Shown: positions 8,909-18,399, counted from the stretch's first letter. The stretch is 64,000 bases of DNA from Actinomycetota bacterium (GCA_014360645.1 JACIXD010000002.1:248001-312000), one strand, 5' to 3'. Made by a program: numbers and translations. The notes: generated from the sequence alone by a model not told the origin.

Positions 8909-8936
8909 GCCGCCGTCCCGGGGCGGGAACGGCGGC
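8909..8936 (-). terminator. Strong hairpin downstream of alr, weak U-tract
   Basis: On the minus strand GCCGCCGT plus TCCCG pairs with CGGGA plus ACGGCGGC, with one bulge. It is followed by GGTTTAACG. It lies 34 nt beyond the alr stop. The stem is very stable but the U-tract is poor, so it may be a terminator or only a 3'-end stabiliser. The rest of 8698-8969 holds no recognisable gene; there is only a short AT-rich patch near 8865-8885. Confidence 0.45.
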
Positions 8937-8969
8937 CATCAGGCCTCTGCTCCCCGCCTGCGCGCGACC

Positions 8970-10103
8970 CTAGAGGCGGTGGAGATAGCATCTCGGCACC
9001 CGCTTACCGATGGCGCATACCACCTCGTAGTTGATGGTCCCGAGCTCCGCCGCCATGCGCTCCACGCCCACCGACTCCTCCCCGTAGCCGCCTATGACCG
9101 TCACCTCCTGGCCGGGCTCGTAGCGGTCTTCCCCGAGGTCTACCATGCAGAGGTCCATGCAGATGGTGCCCACCTGGGGGTAGCTCCTCCCGTCGATGAG
9201 CACCTCCCAGCATCCCGAGAGGGCGCGGTTCAGCCCGTCGGCGTAGCCCAGCGGCAGGACGGCTATCCAGGTATCCCGGGCACAGCGATACCTCAGTCCG
9301 TAGCTCACCCCCTCTCCGCCGCGCGCCCTCAGCAGGTGGCTGATGCGCGTGCGCAGGGAGAGCGCCGGCCTCAAGTCCAGCTTCTCCCGGAAGGCCTCGC
9401 CGGGAAGGAGGCCGTACATGGCTATCCCCAGCCTGATCATGTCCAGGCGCAGGTGGGGCAGGGCGGCGGCCGCCCCGGAGGCCGCAACGTGGCGCATGGG
9501 CACGCGCAGGCCCTTCCTTTCCAGGTCCCGGAGGACGCCCGCGAAGGCCTCGCCCTGACGGAGATTGAAAGGGTGTTCGGGATCCGAACCCATGGCCAGG
9601 TGGGTGCAGACCCCTTCGAGGAGGAGCCCCGGGTCGGCGGATATCTCCTCCGCAAGGGAGGGGACCTCCTCAGGGGCGGCGCCCACGCGGTGCATCCCGG
9701 TATCCACCTCCAGGTGCACCGGCACCCTCTTACCCGCCGCTGCTGCGGCACGAGACAGCTCGCGTAAGAACCCGCGCGTGTAGACGGTGGGGGTCAAGGA
9801 GAGCTCGATCACCCTTGCCGCCGCCTCCGGGGGAGGCTCGAAGAGAAGGTGCACCGGCGCTTCGAGGCCCGCCTCTCGGAGCTCCTCCCCCTCCTCCACC
9901 AGGGCCACACCCAGCCGTGTCGCCCCCGCCTGCAGGGCGGCCCGCGCCGTCTCCACCGCGCCGTGGCCGTAGCCGTCGGCCTTGACCACCGCCATGACCT
10001 CGCATCCGGGTCCGGCCATCTCCACGAAGAGGCCCACGTTGTGGCGGATGCACTCCAGGTCCACCACCGCGCGCGTGGGCCTCCAGCCCTCTCTCCCCTT
10101 CAA
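8970..10103 (-). CDS. alr: Alanine racemase
   Basis: A 377-residue fold-type III PLP enzyme that interconverts L- and D-alanine for peptidoglycan. AVVKADGYGHG carries the PLP Lys41. GVSYGLRYRC has the second catalytic Tyr region, followed by VLPLGYADG, and VGTICMDLCMVDLG is the C-terminal signature near the active site of the partner subunit. The length is typical. The start is a TTG at 10103 with a G-rich binding site upstream. It lies 30 nt after the CBS gene in the order acpS-nnr-CBS-alr, so a shared transcript is likely. Confidence 0.95.
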   Translation of the reverse strand: MKGREGWRPTRAVVDLECIRHNVGLFVEMAGPGCEVMAVVKADGYGHGAVETARAALQAGATRLGVALVEEGEELREAGLEAPVHLLFEPPPEAAARVIELSLTPTVYTRGFLRELSRAAAAAGKRVPVHLEVDTGMHRVGAAPEEVPSLAEEISADPGLLLEGVCTHLAMGSDPEHPFNLRQGEAFAGVLRDLERKGLRVPMRHVAASGAAAALPHLRLDMIRLGIAMYGLLPGEAFREKLDLRPALSLRTRISHLLRARGGEGVSYGLRYRCARDTWIAVLPLGYADGLNRALSGCWEVLIDGRSYPQVGTICMDLCMVDLGEDRYEPGQEVTVIGGYGEESVGVERMAAELGTINYEVVCAIGKRVPRCYLHRL

Positions 10104-10133
10104 CCCCGTCCGCCCCCTCGGAAGACTCCGACC

Positions 10134-10589
10134 TCAAGCCCCGCTCAGGGTCCTGAGGATGTCCTGGCGTGTGACCACGCCCTCCAGGCGCCCTTCCTCC
10201 AGAACCAGAACGTACTCCAGGTCCTTTTCCACCATGAGGGTGGCGACCTCCTCCACGCTGACCAGGGGACCCACGGCGGGAAAATCGCTCTCCATGACCT
10301 CGCCCGCGGTGGCGCCCACCGCCTGGCGCAGCTCCTTTTCGAAGCGCTTGAGGGACCCGGGCAGCATGATATAGCTTTCCAGAAAATGGATAAAAGTGGG
10401 GAAATGGACCTTGGCGTCCTGGTGCACCAGGTCCTCCTCGTCCACCACCCCCAGCACCCGACCGTCCTCGCCCACCACGGGGAGGAGGCGGATACGGTTC
10501 TCCACCATGATCTGCGCCATCTCCTTCACCGTGGCTTCCGGACCCACGGTGATGACCTCCCGGCTCATGATGTCACGCGCCGCTTTCAC
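10134..10589 (-). CDS. Two-CBS-domain protein
   Basis: A 151-residue protein made of two CBS modules. The first is residues 5-57 (ARDIMSREVITV, then RIRLLPVVGEDGRVLGVVDEEDL) and the second about 92-148 (AGEVMESDFPAV, then YVLVLEEGRLEGVVTRQDIL). They are separated by a 35-residue aromatic helix-rich insertion. CBS pairs bind adenosyl ligands and regulate partners. A GTG start at 10589 overlaps the nnr stop (GTGA), so expression is coupled to the metabolite-repair gene. A ligand-sensing role beside nnr and alr is inference. Confidence 0.88.
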   Translation of the reverse strand: MKAARDIMSREVITVGPEATVKEMAQIMVENRIRLLPVVGEDGRVLGVVDEEDLVHQDAKVHFPTFIHFLESYIMLPGSLKRFEKELRQAVGATAGEVMESDFPAVGPLVSVEEVATLMVEKDLEYVLVLEEGRLEGVVTRQDILRTLSGA

Positions 10590-12145
10590 CTTTTCGCACC
10601 CCTTTCGCCTTCCTTCATCAGGGCCGTGAGCGCCAGGGGGAGGTGGGCGACGATGTCTCCCGCCAGCATCCCCACCGCTCCCGTCAACTGCGCGGCGATC
10701 CCCGCCGCCCTGGCGTGTACGTAGACCCCGCATATCCCCGCCTGTACGGGATCCAGGCCTTGGGCCAGGAATGCCGCCGCGCAGCCGGTGAGGACGTCGC
10801 CGCTTCCCGCCGTGGCCAGGGCGGGCAGGGCTACGGGGTTGATGTGCAGCCGGCCCCGGGGCGAGGCCACTATGGTGTAGGCTCCCTTGAGCGCCACTGC
10901 GCATCCGAAATCTCCCGCGGCCCGCGCCGCGCATTCCAGGCGCGAGCGCTGCACCTCCCGCGCGCCCGACCCGAGCAGGCGTCCCAGCTCGCCGGGGTGG
11001 GGGGTGATGAGGGTCGGCCATGCCCTGTCCCGCAGCGCTCCCGGAAAGGCGGCGGCGCAGTTGATGCCGTCCGCGTCCAGCACCAGCGGTCTGCGAGCCC
11101 GCCGCAGCAGCCCCTCCACCACCCTCGCCGTGGAGGGAGCGGTCCCCAGCCCGGGACCCAGCGCCAGGGCGTCGTAGCCCTCCAGCGCCTCCAGCACCGT
11201 ATCCAATGCCTCCTCCGCCAGGTGCCCGCGTTCGTCCGGGAGGGGAAGGGTCATGACCTCGGTGAGCTTGACCTCCATGATGGCGTTGAGGGAACGCGGG
11301 ATGCCCAGGGTCACCACCCCGGCCCCCGCCCGCATGGCGGAACGCGCGCAGAGCGCCGCCGCACCCGTGAGCCCCTCGCTTCCCGCCACCACCAGCACGC
11401 GACCGCATTCACCCTTGTGGGCATCGAGTCTCCGGCGGGGGAGCAGCGCCGCCACCTCCGCCTCTTCGACGGTCTCGATGTCGCTCTCCACCACCTCTCC
11501 CAGCAGACTCCCGGGGATGCCGATATCCACCACCACCAGTTCCCCCACCAGCTCCGCGCCGGGAAACAGGTACTGGCCCACCTTAGGCCAGGCGAAGGTC
11601 ACCGTACGCGCCGCCCTCACCGCCGGCCCCTCCACGCCTCCCGTCGCAGCGTCCATCCCCGAGGGCACGTCCACGGCCAGCACGGGGGCGCCGCTCGCGT
11701 TCACGGCCTCGATGGCCCGGGCATGCACTCCCTCCGCCGCGCCGCGGAAACCGGTTCCGAAGACCGCGTCGATCACCAAGTCATGGCCCTCTCCCTCAAG
11801 CCTCTTCAGGCCCTCCTCGGCCCCCACCACCTCTCCTCCCGCCTCCAGGAGGCGTTCGTGGTTGGCGGCCGCGTCCCGGCTGAGCTCCGACGCTTCCCCG
11901 AGGAGCACCACCAGCGTCTCCGCCCCCCAGCCCGAGAGGTACCGCGCGGCCACCAGTCCGTCGCCCCCGTTGTTGCCCCTTCCCGCCACCACCGCGATCC
12001 TCTTGCCCGCGCAGAGCCCCAGCATGTCCCGCGCCTGCTCGGCCACGTGCCTTCCAGCCCTTTCCATGAGCTCGAGCGACGGCGTGCCCGCCTCTATCGC
12101 CGCGCGGTCCAGGGCGGCCATCTCGGCCGGGTATACCACCCTCAT
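10586..12145 (-). CDS. nnr: Bifunctional NAD(P)H-hydrate epimerase/dehydratase
   Basis: A 519-residue fusion of two metabolite-repair enzymes. Residues 1-210 are the YjeF_N/NAXE epimerase (GRGNNGGDGLVAARYL at 55-70, then DAVFGTGFRG). The remainder is the NAD(P)HX dehydratase with the kinase-like fold (LALGPGLG, VLDADGINC, LITPHPGELGRLLG, ATAGSGDVLTG). It restores NAD(P)H from damaged hydrates. The ATG at 12145 overlaps the acpS stop (ATGA). Readable sequence further upstream belongs to acpS in another frame and is rejected. It is part of the acpS-nnr-CBS-alr run. Confidence 0.95.
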   Translation of the reverse strand: MRVVYPAEMAALDRAAIEAGTPSLELMERAGRHVAEQARDMLGLCAGKRIAVVAGRGNNGGDGLVAARYLSGWGAETLVVLLGEASELSRDAAANHERLLEAGGEVVGAEEGLKRLEGEGHDLVIDAVFGTGFRGAAEGVHARAIEAVNASGAPVLAVDVPSGMDAATGGVEGPAVRAARTVTFAWPKVGQYLFPGAELVGELVVVDIGIPGSLLGEVVESDIETVEEAEVAALLPRRRLDAHKGECGRVLVVAGSEGLTGAAALCARSAMRAGAGVVTLGIPRSLNAIMEVKLTEVMTLPLPDERGHLAEEALDTVLEALEGYDALALGPGLGTAPSTARVVEGLLRRARRPLVLDADGINCAAAFPGALRDRAWPTLITPHPGELGRLLGSGAREVQRSRLECAARAAGDFGCAVALKGAYTIVASPRGRLHINPVALPALATAGSGDVLTGCAAAFLAQGLDPVQAGICGVYVHARAAGIAAQLTGAVGMLAGDIVAHLPLALTALMKEGERGAKR

Positions 12146-12525
12146 GGTCCCTCCCCCACGGCCTGCGCCACCGCCACCACCATGTCGCGGGTGTGCGAGA
12201 CGCTCACCAGCACATCGCTTATCCCCAGGCTGGCGGCCAACTCCTTCGCCTTCCCGGAGAGGACCAGGCGGGGCCGCCCGTCCTCCTCCGCCAGCAGCTC
12301 GACCTCGCGCCACGAGAAACCCCGCATCCCGGTGCCCAGGGCCTTCGCCGTCGCCTCCTTGGCGGCGAAACAGGCGGCGTAGCGCACGGCGGGGCGCGAG
12401 CAGTCCCGGCACCTCTCCGCCTCACGGGGCGAAAAGAGGCGCGGCACGAAGCCCTCGTGCCGCGCCACGGCCCTCTCGATCCTCTCCACCTCTACCAGGT
12501 CCACCCCTATCCCCAGGACACGCAT
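12142..12525 (-). CDS. acpS: Holo-[acyl-carrier-protein] synthase
   Basis: A 127-residue phosphopantetheinyl transferase that moves 4'-phosphopantetheine from CoA to a Ser on acyl carrier protein. GIGVDLVEVERIERAV contains the metal-binding Asp, and FAAKEATAKALGTGM holds the conserved Glu and Lys of the family. SWREVELL and VSVSHTRDMVVAVA follow as in AcpS. The start at 12525 gives the usual length and has AGGGGAG a few bases upstream; a frame running to 12609 has an atypical charged N-terminus and is rejected. It lies 80 nt after glmS. Confidence 0.94.
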   Translation of the reverse strand: MRVLGIGVDLVEVERIERAVARHEGFVPRLFSPREAERCRDCSRPAVRYAACFAAKEATAKALGTGMRGFSWREVELLAEEDGRPRLVLSGKAKELAASLGISDVLVSVSHTRDMVVAVAQAVGEGP

Positions 12526-12605
12526 ATACTCCCCTACGTCCCTTCCTCTCGGAAAGGAGACGCGGTCACGGCATTCTTCTTCCTTGCGCCCCGCCTTCCC
12601 TTTCC

Positions 12606-14432
12606 TCACTCCACGGTGACCGTCTTTGCCAGGTTGCGGGGCTGGTCAACGTTGCAGCCCCGCATCTTGGCGATATGGTAGGCGAAGAGCTGCAGGGCCG
12701 GGGCCAGCACCACGGGGTTGAAATGCGGCCTGACCTCGGGGACCCAGATGACCTCGTCGCAGAAGCCTTCCACTTCCGCGTCTCCCCTGGTGGCCAGGGC
12801 GATCACCGGCGCCTGCCTCGCCCGCACCTCCTCGATGTTGTTGCGTACCTTGTCGTAGATGGGGTCGCGGGGGATGAGGGCCACCACCGGGAAACCGGGA
12901 TGAAGGAGGGCTATGGGGCCGTGTTTCATCTCTCCCGCCGGGTAGCCCTCGGCGTGGATGTAGGATATCTCCTTCAGCTTCAGGGCCGCCTCCATGGCCA
13001 TGGGATAGTTGATGTTGCGCCCCAGGAAGAGGAAGTCCTCGCAGCGGCAGTACTTGTCCGCGCAGGCCTCGACGGCCTCGGTGTCCTGGAGCACCTCCTC
13101 TATGGAAGCGGTGAGGCCCTCGAGGTAGGAGAACACCTTGCGCACGAACCCCTCCTCCAGCAGCCCTCTCTCCTGTCCCAGGTAGAGGCCGAGGAGGTAG
13201 ACCGCCGCCATCTGCGACATGAAGGTCTTGGTGGCCGCCACGCCGATCTCCAGGCCGGCATGGGTATAGAGCACCCCGTCGGATTCCCGCGCCATCATGC
13301 TTCCCACCACGTTCACGATGGAGAGGGAGGGGGCCCCGCAGCGCGCCGCCCAGCGCACCGCCCCCATGGTGTCCAGGGTCTCCCCCGACTGACTCACCGC
13401 CACCACCAGGCAGGAGGGGTCCAGGCGCGGCTCGCGGTAATAGAACTCCGAGGCTATGTCCACCTCCACGGGGATGTCCATCCAGGTCTCGATGATGTAG
13501 CGGCCCAGCAGGGAGGCATGGTAGGAGGTGCCGCAGGCCACGAAGATGATGCGGCGGATGGAGCCGAAGTCGATGCCGTGGCCTTCCAGCTCCTCGATGC
13601 GCAGCCTTCCCGTCCTGCCCACACGCCCGCGCAGGGTATCCCGCCATGCCTGGGGCTGCTCGTATATCTCCTTGAGCATGAAGTCGGCGTAACCGCCCTT
13701 CTCCACCGCCGAGACGTCGTAGGGGACCTCGAAGGGTTGGCGCTCCACCGGCCTTCCCTCCATGTCCGTGAGCTTCCAGGTTTCCCTGGTAATCCTTGCC
13801 AGCTCACCGTTCTCCAGCGCTAGGGCGCGGCGTGTGCAGTCCAGCAGCGCCGGGGTGGCGGAGGCCAGGAGGTTCTCGTTCTCGCCCAGCCCCAGGACCA
13901 GCGGGCTGTCCTTGCGCGCCCCCACCAGCACCCCGGGCTCGCGGGAGGACATCACCACCAGAGCGTAGGCGCCCTCCAGTTTCCGCAGGGCCTTTCTCAC
14001 CGCCTCCAGGAGGTCCCCCTCGAACTCCTCCTCCACCAGGTGGGCCACCACCTCGGAGTCGGTCTGGGAACGGAAGCGGTGCCCGCGCGCGGACAGTTCC
14101 TCGCGCAGCTCCTGGAAGTTCTCGATGATGCCGTTGTGCACCACCGCTATCTCCTCCCCGCAGTCGAGATGGGGGTGGGCGTTCTCGGTGGTGGGGTGCC
14201 CGTGGGTGGCCCAGCGGGTGTGGGCGATGCCCGTGGATACGCCGTCGGGAAGCCGGCCCAGGTGAGGTTCCAGGCTGTCCAGGTTCCCCCTGCGCTTGAG
14301 CAACGCGATCCCGCCGCCGTCGAGCAGCGCTATCCCCGCGGAGTCGTATCCGCGGTACTCCAGGCGGCGCAGCCCGCGGAAGAGGACCTCCTTCACGGGG
14401 CGCTCACCGACATAACCGATGATGCCGCACAT
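12606..14432 (-). CDS. glmS: Glutamine-fructose-6-phosphate aminotransferase
   Basis: A 608-residue enzyme that makes glucosamine-6-phosphate, the entry step to UDP-GlcNAc. The mature N-terminus would be CGIIGYVG with Cys2 as the glutaminase nucleophile. RRLEYRGYDSAG and TRWATHGHPTTENAHPH are the amidotransferase motifs. Two SIS domains follow (CGTSYHASLLGRY and SQSGETLDT; FLGRNINYPMA and EGYPAGEMKHGP). It ends in the conserved NLAKTVTVE. The start lies 1 nt beyond the glmM stop, so the two genes act together and are probably cotranscribed. No glmS-ribozyme-like leader was seen. Confidence 0.97.
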   Translation of the reverse strand: MCGIIGYVGERPVKEVLFRGLRRLEYRGYDSAGIALLDGGGIALLKRRGNLDSLEPHLGRLPDGVSTGIAHTRWATHGHPTTENAHPHLDCGEEIAVVHNGIIENFQELREELSARGHRFRSQTDSEVVAHLVEEEFEGDLLEAVRKALRKLEGAYALVVMSSREPGVLVGARKDSPLVLGLGENENLLASATPALLDCTRRALALENGELARITRETWKLTDMEGRPVERQPFEVPYDVSAVEKGGYADFMLKEIYEQPQAWRDTLRGRVGRTGRLRIEELEGHGIDFGSIRRIIFVACGTSYHASLLGRYIIETWMDIPVEVDIASEFYYREPRLDPSCLVVAVSQSGETLDTMGAVRWAARCGAPSLSIVNVVGSMMARESDGVLYTHAGLEIGVAATKTFMSQMAAVYLLGLYLGQERGLLEEGFVRKVFSYLEGLTASIEEVLQDTEAVEACADKYCRCEDFLFLGRNINYPMAMEAALKLKEISYIHAEGYPAGEMKHGPIALLHPGFPVVALIPRDPIYDKVRNNIEEVRARQAPVIALATRGDAEVEGFCDEVIWVPEVRPHFNPVVLAPALQLFAYHIAKMRGCNVDQPRNLAKTVTVE

Positions 14433-14433
14433 C

Positions 14434-15789
14434 TCAGCCCAGCTCCCGCTCCACTAACGCCGCCAGCTCCCGCGCGGCCTCCTCCGCCAGCGCGGCGTCG
14501 AGCGCCTCCACCATCACCCGCACCAGGGGCTCGGTGCCCGAAGGGCGCAGGAGCACGCGGCCCCGCTCTCCCAGGCGCTCCTCCCATTCCCGGACCGCCT
14601 CAGAGACCCCGCGCGCACCCTCCAGCGCGGACCTGTCCCGCACCCTCACGTTGACCAGCACCTGGGGGACGCGCTCCACCAGTCCTCCCAGGACGGAGAG
14701 CCTCTCCCCGCTCTCCACCAGCACCTCCATCAGTTTCAGGGCCGTCACCAGGCCGTCGCCGGTGGTGGCGTGGTCGCCGAAGATGATGTGACCCGACTGC
14801 TCGCCTCCCAGGTTCAGCCCTTCCTCGAGCATCTTCTCCAGCACGAAACGGTCACCCACCGCGGTCACGTGCACCTCTATGCCCTCCCTGCGCATGGCGC
14901 GGTGGAAGCCGAGGTTGGACATCACCGTGGCCACCAGGGCGTTCTTCCTCAGGCGCCCCGCCGCCTTCATGTGCACCGCGCACAGCGCCATGATGGCGTC
15001 TCCGTCCACCAGCTCACCCGACTCGTCCACCGCCAGCAGGCGGTCGGCGTCTCCGTCGAAGGCGAGGCCGAGATCGGCCCCTTTCTCCACCACCGCGCGC
15101 TGCAGCCTTTCCGGTCGGGTGGAACCGCAGGCGTGATTGATGTTCCTGCCGTCCGGGTCCACCCCCAGGGCATCCACCTCCGCCCCCAGCCTGCGCAGCA
15201 CCTCGGGGGCCAGGCGGTAGACGGCGCCGTTGGCGCAGTCCACCACCACCCTCTTCCCCGTGAGGTCGGGGCTGGCCACGGAGAGCAGGTGTTCGAGGTA
15301 GAGGTCCTCGGCGTCGCCCCCGTGCACCACGCTTCCCACTTTATCCCCGTCCGGCCTCCCGTCCTCAACCTCGCCGCGCACCAGGGATTCCATGGCCAGC
15401 TCCAGCTCGTCCGGCAGCTTGTATCCGGTGCGGTAGAAGAACTTGATGCCGTTGTCGCGCGCCGGGTTGTGCGAGGCGGAGATCACCGCCCCCGCGTCGG
15501 CGCCCTTGGCTCGCGTGAGATAGGCCACCGCCGGGGTGGGGATGACCCCCAGGCACTCCACCCGCCCACCGCAGGAGCATATCCCCGCCGCCAACGCGGA
15601 CTCCAGCATGGTCCCGGAGATGCGCGTATCCCGGCCGATGACCAGGAAGGGGTGGGCGTTCCCCGAGGCCAGCACCTTCACCGCCGCGTATCCCACGCGC
15701 ATGGCCAGTTCCGGCGTGAGCTCCAGGTTCGCGATACCCCTTATGCCGTCGGTGCCGAAAAGCCGAAGCCCCCCAACGCTATCCCGCAT
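14434..15789 (-). CDS. glmM: Phosphoglucosamine mutase
   Basis: A 451-residue alpha-D-phosphohexomutase converting GlcN-6-P to GlcN-1-P. FGTDGIRGIAN opens the protein, and VISASHNPARDNGIKFF contains the phosphoserine (Ser106). AFDGDADRLLAVD is the Mg-binding loop, GEQSGHIIFGDH the sugar loop, and RPSGTEPLVRVMVE the phosphate-binding tail. The ATG at 15789 has GGGGAG seven bases upstream; an earlier ATG at 15810 overlaps that site. It precedes glmS on the same transcript and has its own promoter at 15817-15846. Confidence 0.96.
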   Translation of the reverse strand: MRDSVGGLRLFGTDGIRGIANLELTPELAMRVGYAAVKVLASGNAHPFLVIGRDTRISGTMLESALAAGICSCGGRVECLGVIPTPAVAYLTRAKGADAGAVISASHNPARDNGIKFFYRTGYKLPDELELAMESLVRGEVEDGRPDGDKVGSVVHGGDAEDLYLEHLLSVASPDLTGKRVVVDCANGAVYRLAPEVLRRLGAEVDALGVDPDGRNINHACGSTRPERLQRAVVEKGADLGLAFDGDADRLLAVDESGELVDGDAIMALCAVHMKAAGRLRKNALVATVMSNLGFHRAMRREGIEVHVTAVGDRFVLEKMLEEGLNLGGEQSGHIIFGDHATTGDGLVTALKLMEVLVESGERLSVLGGLVERVPQVLVNVRVRDRSALEGARGVSEAVREWEERLGERGRVLLRPSGTEPLVRVMVEALDAALAEEAARELAALVERELG

Positions 15790-15816
15790 GGCATTCTCCC
15801 CTTTTTTCATACCAGG

Positions 15817-15846
15817 ACTATAGCACCCGCTCTTTCGGCCCTTCAA
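15817..15846 (-). promoter_or_regulatory. Sigma70-type promoter for glmM-glmS
   Basis: Minus-strand TTGAAG (15841-15846), 18-bp spacer, TATAGT (15817-15822). It sits about 28 nt upstream of the glmM start, so the leader would be short. Confidence 0.65.
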
Positions 15847-15971
15847 GAAACGCCCCGCCGAGAAAGAAAGGAACGCCGCTCCGCTCCGGGCCGGCTCCGC
15901 CGGACACGAGAATCTCCCCATGGAAGAGCTTGGCGGCGTGCCCTTTCAGCGCGTAGTGAGGACGTGGGGGA

Positions 15972-16364
15972 TCAGCGCTTGGAGAACTGCGGGCGCTTGC
16001 GTGCCTTCTTGAGGCCGTACTTCTTGCGCTCCTTCATGCGCGGGTCGCGCCTCAGCAGCCCCGCCTTCTTGAGATCGGTGCGGAGGGTCTCGTCGCAATC
16101 CACCAACGCACGTGCGATGCCGTGGCTCAGCGCGCCCGCCTGCCCCGAGATGCCTCCACCCTTGATGGTGGCCTTGACGCAGTAACGCCCCTTGCTCGCC
16201 GCCACCTCCAGGGGCTGCATGATCTGGTAGCGCAGGGTCGGGCGGGGGAAATATTCCTCCAGGCTCTTCCCGTTGATGGAGAACTCCCCCTCCCCGGGGT
16301 ACAGCCATACCCTGGCCACCGCCTCTTTCCGCCTTCCCGTGCCGTATCCCAGATGCTGAGGCAA
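15972..16364 (-). CDS. rpsI: Small ribosomal subunit protein S9
   Basis: A 130-residue S9. [14 protein letters not shown] near the start, [19 protein letters not shown] in the middle and the basic tail ending [10 protein letters not shown] are the family pattern; the C-terminal Arg reaches the P-site tRNA. It follows rplM by 21 nt, forming the standard L13-S9 pair. Confidence 0.97.
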   Translation of the reverse strand: MPQHLGYGTGRRKEAVARVWLYPGEGEFSINGKSLEEYFPRPTLRYQIMQPLEVAASKGRYCVKATIKGGGISGQAGALSHGIARALVDCDETLRTDLKKAGLLRRDPRMKERKKYGLKKARKRPQFSKR

Positions 16365-16385
16365 AGGGGTTCACCCGCCCTTTCT

Positions 16386-16826
16386 TCAAGCTCTCGAGGC
16401 CAACTCGATCTGCTCGGGCTTCTGCGCCTGGTGGGGATGGTCGGGGCCCGCGTAGACGTGCAGTTTCTTGAGCATGGCCCTTCCGAGGCGGTTCTTGGGC
16501 AGCATGCCCTTCACCGCCTTTTCCACCACCATCTCCGGCTTTTCCCTCAGGAGCACCTCGTAGGAGGTCTCCTTGAGCCCGCCGGGATAGCCCGAATGCC
16601 GGTAATGTACCTTGTCCCGCAGCTTGTTGCCGGTGAGCACGACCTTGTCCGCGTTGACCACCACCACGTGATCGCCCACGTCCAGGTGGGTGGTGAAGAT
16701 GGGCTTGTTCTTTCCCCTGAGGATCCTGGCGACCTCCGCCGCCAGCCTCCCCAGGACCATGCCCTCGGCGTCCACCAGGTACCATGACCTGGTTATATCG
16801 GCCTTTTTCACGCTGTAGGTCTTCAT
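16386..16826 (-). CDS. rplM: Large ribosomal subunit protein L13
   Basis: A 146-residue L13 with the expected [36 protein letters not shown] and [20 protein letters not shown] stretches. The start at 16826 gives the usual length; an upstream in-frame extension to 16868 has no family similarity. It opens the rplM-rpsI transcript under the promoter at 16875-16903. Confidence 0.97.
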   Translation of the reverse strand: MKTYSVKKADITRSWYLVDAEGMVLGRLAAEVARILRGKNKPIFTTHLDVGDHVVVVNADKVVLTGNKLRDKVHYRHSGYPGGLKETSYEVLLREKPEMVVEKAVKGMLPKNRLGRAMLKKLHVYAGPDHPHQAQKPEQIELASRA

Positions 16827-16874
16827 GCTCCTCGCGCGTTCCGTCCCGTCCCGTTCATTGCACGACAAGCAATA

Positions 16875-16903
16875 ATGATAGAGGGGTGCCCCATCCCTGT
16901 CAA
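16875..16903 (-). promoter_or_regulatory. Sigma70-type promoter for rplM-rpsI
   Basis: Minus-strand TTGACA (16898-16903), 17-bp spacer, TATCAT (16875-16880). This is a near-consensus promoter 48 nt upstream of the rplM start. The remaining gene-free stretch 16904-17175 is GC-rich and holds no recognisable gene. Confidence 0.8.
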
Positions 16904-17175
16904 GCGACCCTCGCCCTCGTTTCCCTCACCCCGAGCTCGCGCTCCCGAAGGCCGGGCTGCATCCCGGGGACGGACCGCTCGGGCAGGTGAAAACCCGTCT
17001 CGTAACTTCTCCCCGGCTTCTCCCACGCGCCTTTGCATTCCCGCGGCCGTGCGGCCGAGAGCCGCAGGGACGCGGCTGCGCCCGGAGGCGGTCGTTCACG
17101 GCCCCCGGCGGCCATGCGTTCCCCCCATCGGCTCCGATAAGGGACGGTAGCCTCCCAAGACCTCCGGGGTACCCT

Positions 17176-18252
17176 TCAGCCCTCGGCGGCCATGCGCTCC
17201 TTGAGCAGGGTTATGACCTCCACGGGAGTGGGGTCCACGCCGTTGAGCACCGCGAGGTAGGCGCTCACGAAATCCCCCAGGTGGATGGCGCTGAAAAGAC
17301 GCTCGGTGCGCGTGCCTCCCCCCACCCGCAGCACCGTCACGCCCCCCACCTTTTCCCGCAGCAGGTCCGCGGTTATCTCCACCCTCTTGGCCACCCTGGA
17401 GGCATCGTCCTCCTCCGCCAGGAAGATCGCCTCCACTCTCCTGGCATGATCATCCAGGGCGTGCCACCCCACGATCTCGTTATGGTTCATCTCCGGAAGG
17501 GCGTGGCAGAAGGCGGGCACCTTGGAGTTCTCGTTGAACTGGCACTTCCAGCGGTATGCCGCCACCGAGAGGATCCCCTCCACGCCGTAGATGACCGGGA
17601 CCTTGCCACGCAGCCGCACCGCGAGCTGCTTGGCGAAGTTCCTCTCCAGGGGGGAGAGGCGCCCCCACTGCTCCCCTTTGCCGCGCAGGGCCTCCGCCGT
17701 CTCGTGGGCCACCCTGGTGAAACCCTGGATAAGCCCCATCCTCTCCATGGCCGCGGCGGCGGTGAGTGACAGGTAGCCGAGGGCCGCCCTGGGCTGCAGC
17801 CCCCCGGGCACCAGCAGGGCGGGAAAGCGGTTTGCGCGCGCCCTCTCGAGCAGTTTCCCCCCCGTGGTCAGCACCAGCACCTTGCAGCCCAGGTACACCG
17901 CGTCGTCCAGGGCGGAGAGGGTCTCCTCCGTGTTGCCCGAGTAGCTCACGAAGACGGCGAGGGTGTCCGGACCCAGCAGGCTGGGAAGGCGGTAGGAGCG
18001 GTGCACGCTCATGGGCATCCCCACCACGTCCTCGAGCAGCGCCCTCAGGATGTCCCCGCCGATGGCGGAACCGCCCATGCCCACGAAGGCCACCCGGGAT
18101 ATCCCCTCCGCCGCCGGGAGCTCCGGCGCATCCCTCCCTATGCCCAGCGCCTCCGCGCACTGGCGGGGGAAGTCCTCGATGGCCGCGAGCATCCCTCCGG
18201 GATCCATTTCGCCCAGGGCCATAACGTCGTCAAGGTTCACCGGCTCATGCAT
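17176..18252 (-). CDS. Bifunctional phosphoglucose/phosphomannose isomerase (SIS family)
   Basis: A 358-residue SIS-domain isomerase. VAFVGMGGSAIGGDILRALL and VFVSYSGNTEETLSAL in the first half are the sugar-phosphate-binding SIS signatures. CQFNENSKVPAF and LPEMNHNEIVGW, with the conserved Glu and His, are typical of the bifunctional PGI/PMI group known from archaea and actinobacteria. It would convert fructose-6-P to glucose-6-P and mannose-6-P. The start at 18252 is preceded by GAGGGGG. It is divergent from the phosphomannomutase gene, which uses its product. Confidence 0.9.
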   Translation of the reverse strand: MHEPVNLDDVMALGEMDPGGMLAAIEDFPRQCAEALGIGRDAPELPAAEGISRVAFVGMGGSAIGGDILRALLEDVVGMPMSVHRSYRLPSLLGPDTLAVFVSYSGNTEETLSALDDAVYLGCKVLVLTTGGKLLERARANRFPALLVPGGLQPRAALGYLSLTAAAAMERMGLIQGFTRVAHETAEALRGKGEQWGRLSPLERNFAKQLAVRLRGKVPVIYGVEGILSVAAYRWKCQFNENSKVPAFCHALPEMNHNEIVGWHALDDHARRVEAIFLAEEDDASRVAKRVEITADLLREKVGGVTVLRVGGGTRTERLFSAIHLGDFVSAYLAVLNGVDPTPVEVITLLKERMAAEG

Positions 18253-18389
18253 GAATACCCCCTCACAAGACCATCGCTCCCGATACCCGGGCCTCCGCGT
18301 CCCGGCCCCCCGAGGGGGACCGGCGACGGAGCCTCGAAAAGACGCCGCCGGCCTCCGCCGCACCGCCGTGGCGCGCCATCCGGCTATGG

Positions 18390-18399
18390 TAGAATTCTA
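18390..18399. promoter_or_regulatory. Palindromic TAGAATTCTA between divergent genes
   Basis: A perfect 10-bp palindrome 22 nt upstream of the phosphomannomutase GTG. It supplies a TAGAAT -10-like hexamer on either strand, so it could be a -10 element or an operator. No convincing -35 was found in either direction. Confidence 0.35.

Noticed and set aside
11253-13823. An 856-codon open frame on the plus strand opposite nnr, acpS and glmS
   Set aside because: It is the antisense shadow of well-recognised enzymes; GC-rich third positions keep the opposite frame open. It has no domain motifs and biased Pro/Arg/Ser content.
14393-14440. A possible glmS-ribozyme or riboswitch in front of glmS
   Set aside because: glmM ends 1 nt before the glmS start, leaving no leader.
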